Shown here piece after piece: positions 61,596 through 64,000 of a DNA stretch of 64,000 bases (positions are counted from its first letter, which is position 1; each line of letters opens with the position of its first letter). The stretch is from JALYLC01 sp963743275. GTDB taxonomy: Bacteria; Actinomycetota; Thermoleophilia; Gaiellales; JALYLC01. The notes beneath the pieces were generated by a model, which saw nothing but the letters and a program-made list of their open reading frames with translations, had not been told where the DNA came from and made no database searches. The translations under genes were made by a program, and so were the position numbers. Where the stretch lies: assembly GCA_963743275.1 (NCBI GenBank), contig CAVUPB010000006.1:62001-126000 (forward strand). The letters run 5' to 3'.

Positions 61596-62326
61596 ACCCG
61601 GGGACGGCCGGACTCGCGCGCGGGCTCGACGTCCTCGTCGCGCTCGCGCAGCCCGAGGCCGGGCGCGAGGGCCTCGGCGTCACGCGCCTCGCCGCCCTGC
61701 TCGGCGGCGACAAGAGCCAGCTCTCGCGCACGCTGGCGACGCTCGCCGAGTCGGGCTTCGTCGAGCGCGATCCGGAGAGCCAGGCCTACCGGCTCGGATG
61801 GCGCATCTTCGCGCTGGCGTCGACGGCCGCCGAGAGCCGGCTGCTCGTCGCGGCGCCCGCGACCCTGCGCGGTGTCGTCGCCGCGCTCGGCGAGAGCGCT
61901 CACCTCTCGGTGCGGCAGGGCGCGCACGTGCTGACGCTGCTCTCGGAGGCATCGCCGCTGACGCTGCATGCGCCCGGGCGCGTGGGCGAGCTGACGCCGC
62001 TCGCGACCACCTCCGCGGGACGCGTGCTCGTGAGCGACTTCGCCGACGACGAGCTCGAGGCCTTCGGGCTCTCGGCCGCGCGCGACGCCATCGCCCGCGC
62101 GCGCGCCGACGGCTACGCGATCGTGCGCGAGGAGTTCGAGGCCGGCGTCGTCGCCGCCGCCGCGCCGATCCGCGACGCCTCCGGCCACGTCGTCGCGGCG
62201 CTCAACGTCTCGGCTCCCGGCTTCCGCTTCGAGGATCGCCTCGAGGAGGCGGCGCACACGCTCGTCGAGGCCGCCGACGTGCTCTCGGGGACGCTGCGGG
62301 GCGAGCCGCTCGTGCAGCTGCGATGA
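61592..62326 (+). CDS. IclR-family transcriptional regulator
   Basis: A 244-residue regulator. The N-terminal winged helix (GVTRLAALLGGDKSQLSRTL, ATLAESGFVERDPESQAYRL) is followed by the IclR effector domain (residues about 80-240, including LATTSAGRVLVSDFADDELE and AAPIRDASGHVVAALNVSAP). It starts with GTG inside the stop of the MttB-like gene (GTGA), so it is co-translated and likely autoregulates the operon through the dyad at 60094-60105. The ligand is presumably a methylated amine. Confidence 0.88.
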   Translation: MNPGTAGLARGLDVLVALAQPEAGREGLGVTRLAALLGGDKSQLSRTLATLAESGFVERDPESQAYRLGWRIFALASTAAESRLLVAAPATLRGVVAALGESAHLSVRQGAHVLTLLSEASPLTLHAPGRVGELTPLATTSAGRVLVSDFADDELEAFGLSAARDAIARARADGYAIVREEFEAGVVAAAAPIRDASGHVVAALNVSAPGFRFEDRLEEAAHTLVEAADVLSGTLRGEPLVQLR

Positions 62327-62382
62327 CTTCGGGTGGGTACGCCGGTCTCTTGTGCGACCCGGCGAACCCGCGGAGGCGTTCC

Positions 62383-62601
62383 ATGACGTTCCAGGCGTAT
62401 CTCGACAACATCCAGGCCAAGACCGGCAAGAGCCCCGATGACTTCCGGGCGCTCGCCGCCGAGAAGGGCTTCCTCGAGCCGGGCACCAAGGCCGGGCAGA
62501 TCGTGGCCTGGCTCAAGGCGGACTTCGGGCTCGGCCACGGGCACGCGATGGCGATCGTCGCCCTGCTCAAGCGCGACCGCGAGGCCGCGCCCGAGAGCTG
62601 A
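62383..62601 (+). CDS. DUF4287 domain protein
   Basis: A 72-residue protein matching the short DUF4287 family nearly end to end: TFQAYLDNIQAKTGKSPDDF, KAGQIVAWLKADFGLGHGHA and MAIVALLK. The repeated GLGHGHA histidines are the family hallmark. Function is unknown; longer relatives are fused to DUF5655. GGAGG lies 5-10 bases before the ATG. Confidence 0.9.
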   Translation: MTFQAYLDNIQAKTGKSPDDFRALAAEKGFLEPGTKAGQIVAWLKADFGLGHGHAMAIVALLKRDREAAPES

Positions 62602-62629
62602 CGCCTCCGCCCCGGCTCGACAGGAGGCG
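62602..62629 (+). terminator. Possible small hairpin terminator
   Basis: CGCCTCC (62602-62608) pairs with GGAGGCG (62623-62629) across a 14-base loop just after the DUF4287 stop and before the end of the convergent sigma factor gene. An alternative shifted pairing exists, so this is weak. Confidence 0.35.
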
Positions 62630-62679
62630 GACGCGGCGTGCCATCTGCCGACTGCAGGAACGCGAACGTGGTCGCGAGC

Positions 62680-63408
62680 TCACGCCCGGGCAGGCACTGC
62701 AGCGGCGCGGAGCTTGCTCAGGGCGCGCTCCTCGAGCGCGGCGACCCGCTGGTGGGAGAGGCCGAGCGAGCGCCCGATCGTGCGCAGCGGCTCGTCGTTC
62801 GCGCGCCGCTCGAGGATGTCGCGATCCCGCTCGGGAAGCCCGATCAGGAGTGGCCGCACCTGGCGCGCGGTCACGCGCGCGATGACGTCCTCGAACGCCT
62901 CCTGGCCGAGCGGATCGATGACGAGGTCGAGCGCGTCGGGGTGCTCGCTGGTCTGACCGCTCTGGAAGACGTGGGCGACGCGGTCCTCAGGCCATGCCAG
63001 TGCGTCGGCGAGCCGGCCGAGGGTCGGCTCGCTTCGCTCTCTCTGCCAGAGCTGCTCCTGCGCCGACTTGAGCTCGTGCAGATCCCACAGCGCGTGGCGC
63101 GTGAGCCGCACCGGGCGGCCGTGCTCGGCGAGGGCCTGCTGCAGCGCCTGGCGCGCCCAGACCCGCGCCCATGCCAGGAACGGCGTGCCGAGGGACGGGT
63201 CGTAGCGCTCGAGCGCGCGCAGGACTCCGAGCGCGACTTCCTGCTCGAGGTCGTCGCGCGCCACACCGTGCCCCTCGTAGCGGCGCGCCATGCCGCGCAG
63301 GCGCGGAACCGCGAGCTCGGCACAGCGGGCGCGAGCGCTGCGATCGCCTCCAGCGGCAGCGGCGGCGAGCTGCTGGATGCGGACTTCGTCGTGACCGGCC
63401 GGCGTCAT
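62680..63408 (-). CDS. Sigma-70-family RNA polymerase sigma factor
   Basis: A 242-residue sigma factor. Region 2 is visible in HGVARDDLEQEVALGVLRAL and ERYDPSLGTPFLAWARVWAR. A region 3-like helix follows (LHELKSAQEQLWQRERSEPT, LGRLADALAWPEDRVAHVFQ), and region 4 is LPERDRDILERRANDEPLRT followed by IGRSLGLSHQRVAALEERAL. It is intermediate between SigB/SigF-type alternative factors and ECF factors because a region 3 is present. Divergent from Hsp20, it is probably a stress sigma factor. The start at 63408 gives MTPAGHDEVRIQ. Confidence 0.85.
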   Translation of the reverse strand: MTPAGHDEVRIQQLAAAAAGGDRSARARCAELAVPRLRGMARRYEGHGVARDDLEQEVALGVLRALERYDPSLGTPFLAWARVWARQALQQALAEHGRPVRLTRHALWDLHELKSAQEQLWQRERSEPTLGRLADALAWPEDRVAHVFQSGQTSEHPDALDLVIDPLGQEAFEDVIARVTARQVRPLLIGLPERDRDILERRANDEPLRTIGRSLGLSHQRVAALEERALSKLRAAAVPARA

Positions 63409-63431
63409 GCGCGAATTGTGTCCGAGAGGGG

Positions 63432-63459
63432 TTGACGCCCGCTCGCGCGTGAGTATCGG
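63432..63459 (+). promoter_or_regulatory. Possible promoter of the Hsp20 gene
   Basis: TTGACG (63432-63437) and TATCGG (63454-63459) with 16 bases between them lie about 45 bases upstream of the ATG. The -10 match is mediocre. No CIRCE or HAIR-type repeat is visible nearby. Confidence 0.35.
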
Positions 63460-63501
63460 AAGAGCTGCACGCGGACCGCAAATCGAGACAGGAGGTGCGC
63501 C

Positions 63502-63987
63502 ATGGCCTCGCGTGTACGTGCAGATGGACTGCTCGACGAGCTCGACGCGATGGGCGAGCAGATCAGCCGGGCATTCGGGCTGCGGCCCGCGACCACCGGG
63601 CAGTTTCGCGGTTGGGTGCCCCCGGTCGACGTCTGGGAGACGGGCGATGAGCTCGTCATCGAGATCGACGCGCCTGGGTGCCTGCCCGAGAATCTGGCTG
63701 CGGAGGTCGTGGACAACCAGCTCGTCGTGAGCGGGGAGCGCTCGCACCGCGACGAAGCGGCGCGCCGCTACCGCTCCGAGCGCTGGCAGGGCCGCTTCGT
63801 CCGCACCTTCCTCGTGCCGCCGGGCGTCGACAACGCGAGCATCAAGGCCGAGTACATCGCCGGTGTCTTGCGGTTGCGCGTTCCGAAGCCCGAGGAGGCG
63901 AAGCCGCGCCGCATCACGATCACGGGCGACCGCGACGTGATCGACGTCCCGTCCAGCCGCGAGTCCGTCGGGACGACCGCCCCCTGA
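63502..63987 (+). CDS. Hsp20/alpha-crystallin small heat-shock protein
   Basis: A 161-residue chaperone. A short N-terminal arm (LLDELDAMGEQISRAFGL) precedes the alpha-crystallin domain (residues 38-132: WVPPVDVWETGDELVIEIDA, NQLVVSGERSHRDEAARRYR, GRFVRTFLVPPGVDNASIKA, GVLRLRVPKP). The basic/acidic C-terminal tail follows. These oligomers hold unfolding proteins in the cytoplasm. AGGAGGT lies 6 bases before the ATG. Confidence 0.93.
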   Translation: MASRVRADGLLDELDAMGEQISRAFGLRPATTGQFRGWVPPVDVWETGDELVIEIDAPGCLPENLAAEVVDNQLVVSGERSHRDEAARRYRSERWQGRFVRTFLVPPGVDNASIKAEYIAGVLRLRVPKPEEAKPRRITITGDRDVIDVPSSRESVGTTAP

Positions 63988-64000
63988 CCCCCATGCACGC

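Noticed and set aside
1..64000. tRNA, rRNA, insertion sequence or prophage genes
   Set aside because: Intergenic gaps were read on both strands; no cloverleaf-like segment, transposase motif or integrase was found.

Overview
The window is very GC-rich DNA (about 70-78% GC in most genes) with dense, codon-biased genes, many GTG starts, 4-bp ATGA/GTGA gene overlaps and several start codons directly behind a -10 box. Gene content (large LuxR/AAA regulators, DUF4287, dodecin, McrBC, an Etf-linked dimethylglycine-type oxidase) fits a soil actinobacterium. A deep-branching class such as Thermoleophilia (Solirubrobacterales) is my best guess, but this is inference from style and content only. No rRNA, tRNA, CRISPR array, transposase or phage gene was found, and no gene-free gap exceeds about 280 bp.

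Layout. 1-8643: a carbohydrate uptake and catabolism locus. A sugar ABC permease (cut by the window edge) and a Tat-exported solute-binding protein diverge from an L-fucose-isomerase-like enzyme, a TIM-barrel epimerase, a BadF-type sugar kinase, an AraC regulator, two tandem phytanoyl-CoA-dioxygenase-like proteins and a divergent PanB-like protein. 8644-13531: an AT-richer island with a SHOCT protein and a McrB/McrC modification-dependent restriction system. 13532-17878: a pentonate-type IlvD/Edd dehydratase with a LuxR/AAA regulator. 18028-21466: an ADP-ribosylglycohydrolase fused to a tyrosine phosphatase, then a metzincin-like protein carrying the LQR..GN leader known from contractile-injection-system cargo. 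21421-31706: dodecin, secreted proteins, a methyltransferase, an alpha/beta hydrolase fused to a glycosyltransferase, membrane proteins, a glycogen-debranching-type enzyme and a GT4 glycosyltransferase. 31752-41782: an ArsM-like methyltransferase, a second LuxR/AAA regulator, exported proteins, a Ser/Thr kinase, a CAP protein and a K+-channel/TrkA protein. 41846-53252: a methylated-amine island with a DAO oxidase, two membrane proteins, choline dehydrogenase, GntR, DMGDH-like FAD/GcvT protein, EtfB, EtfA and an HdrD-like Fe-S membrane protein. 53369-63987: a third LuxR/AAA regulator, cupin, MFS, an anti-sigma-type ATPase, a beta-propeller-like protein, a non-Pyl MttB homologue with an IclR regulator, DUF4287, a sigma factor and Hsp20.

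How the genes fit together. BetA would make betaine aldehyde/betaine from choline. The MttB homologue may demethylate betaine or a related amine. The DMGDH-like protein would pass electrons and methyl groups from dimethylglycine or sarcosine to EtfAB, and from there to quinone through the Fe-S protein. The GntR-to-Fe-S operon is bracketed on both sides by paired 29-nt palindromes whose arms co-vary.

Cautions and highlights. Six genes carry eleven frame breaks. Ten of these look like a single extra base, which suggests consensus sequencing errors more than gene decay. The most unusual non-coding signal is a roughly 70-nt, three-hairpin element present twice (9626-9692 on + and 21741-21805 on -), about 110 nt upstream of mcrB and of dodecin, with compensatory stem changes.
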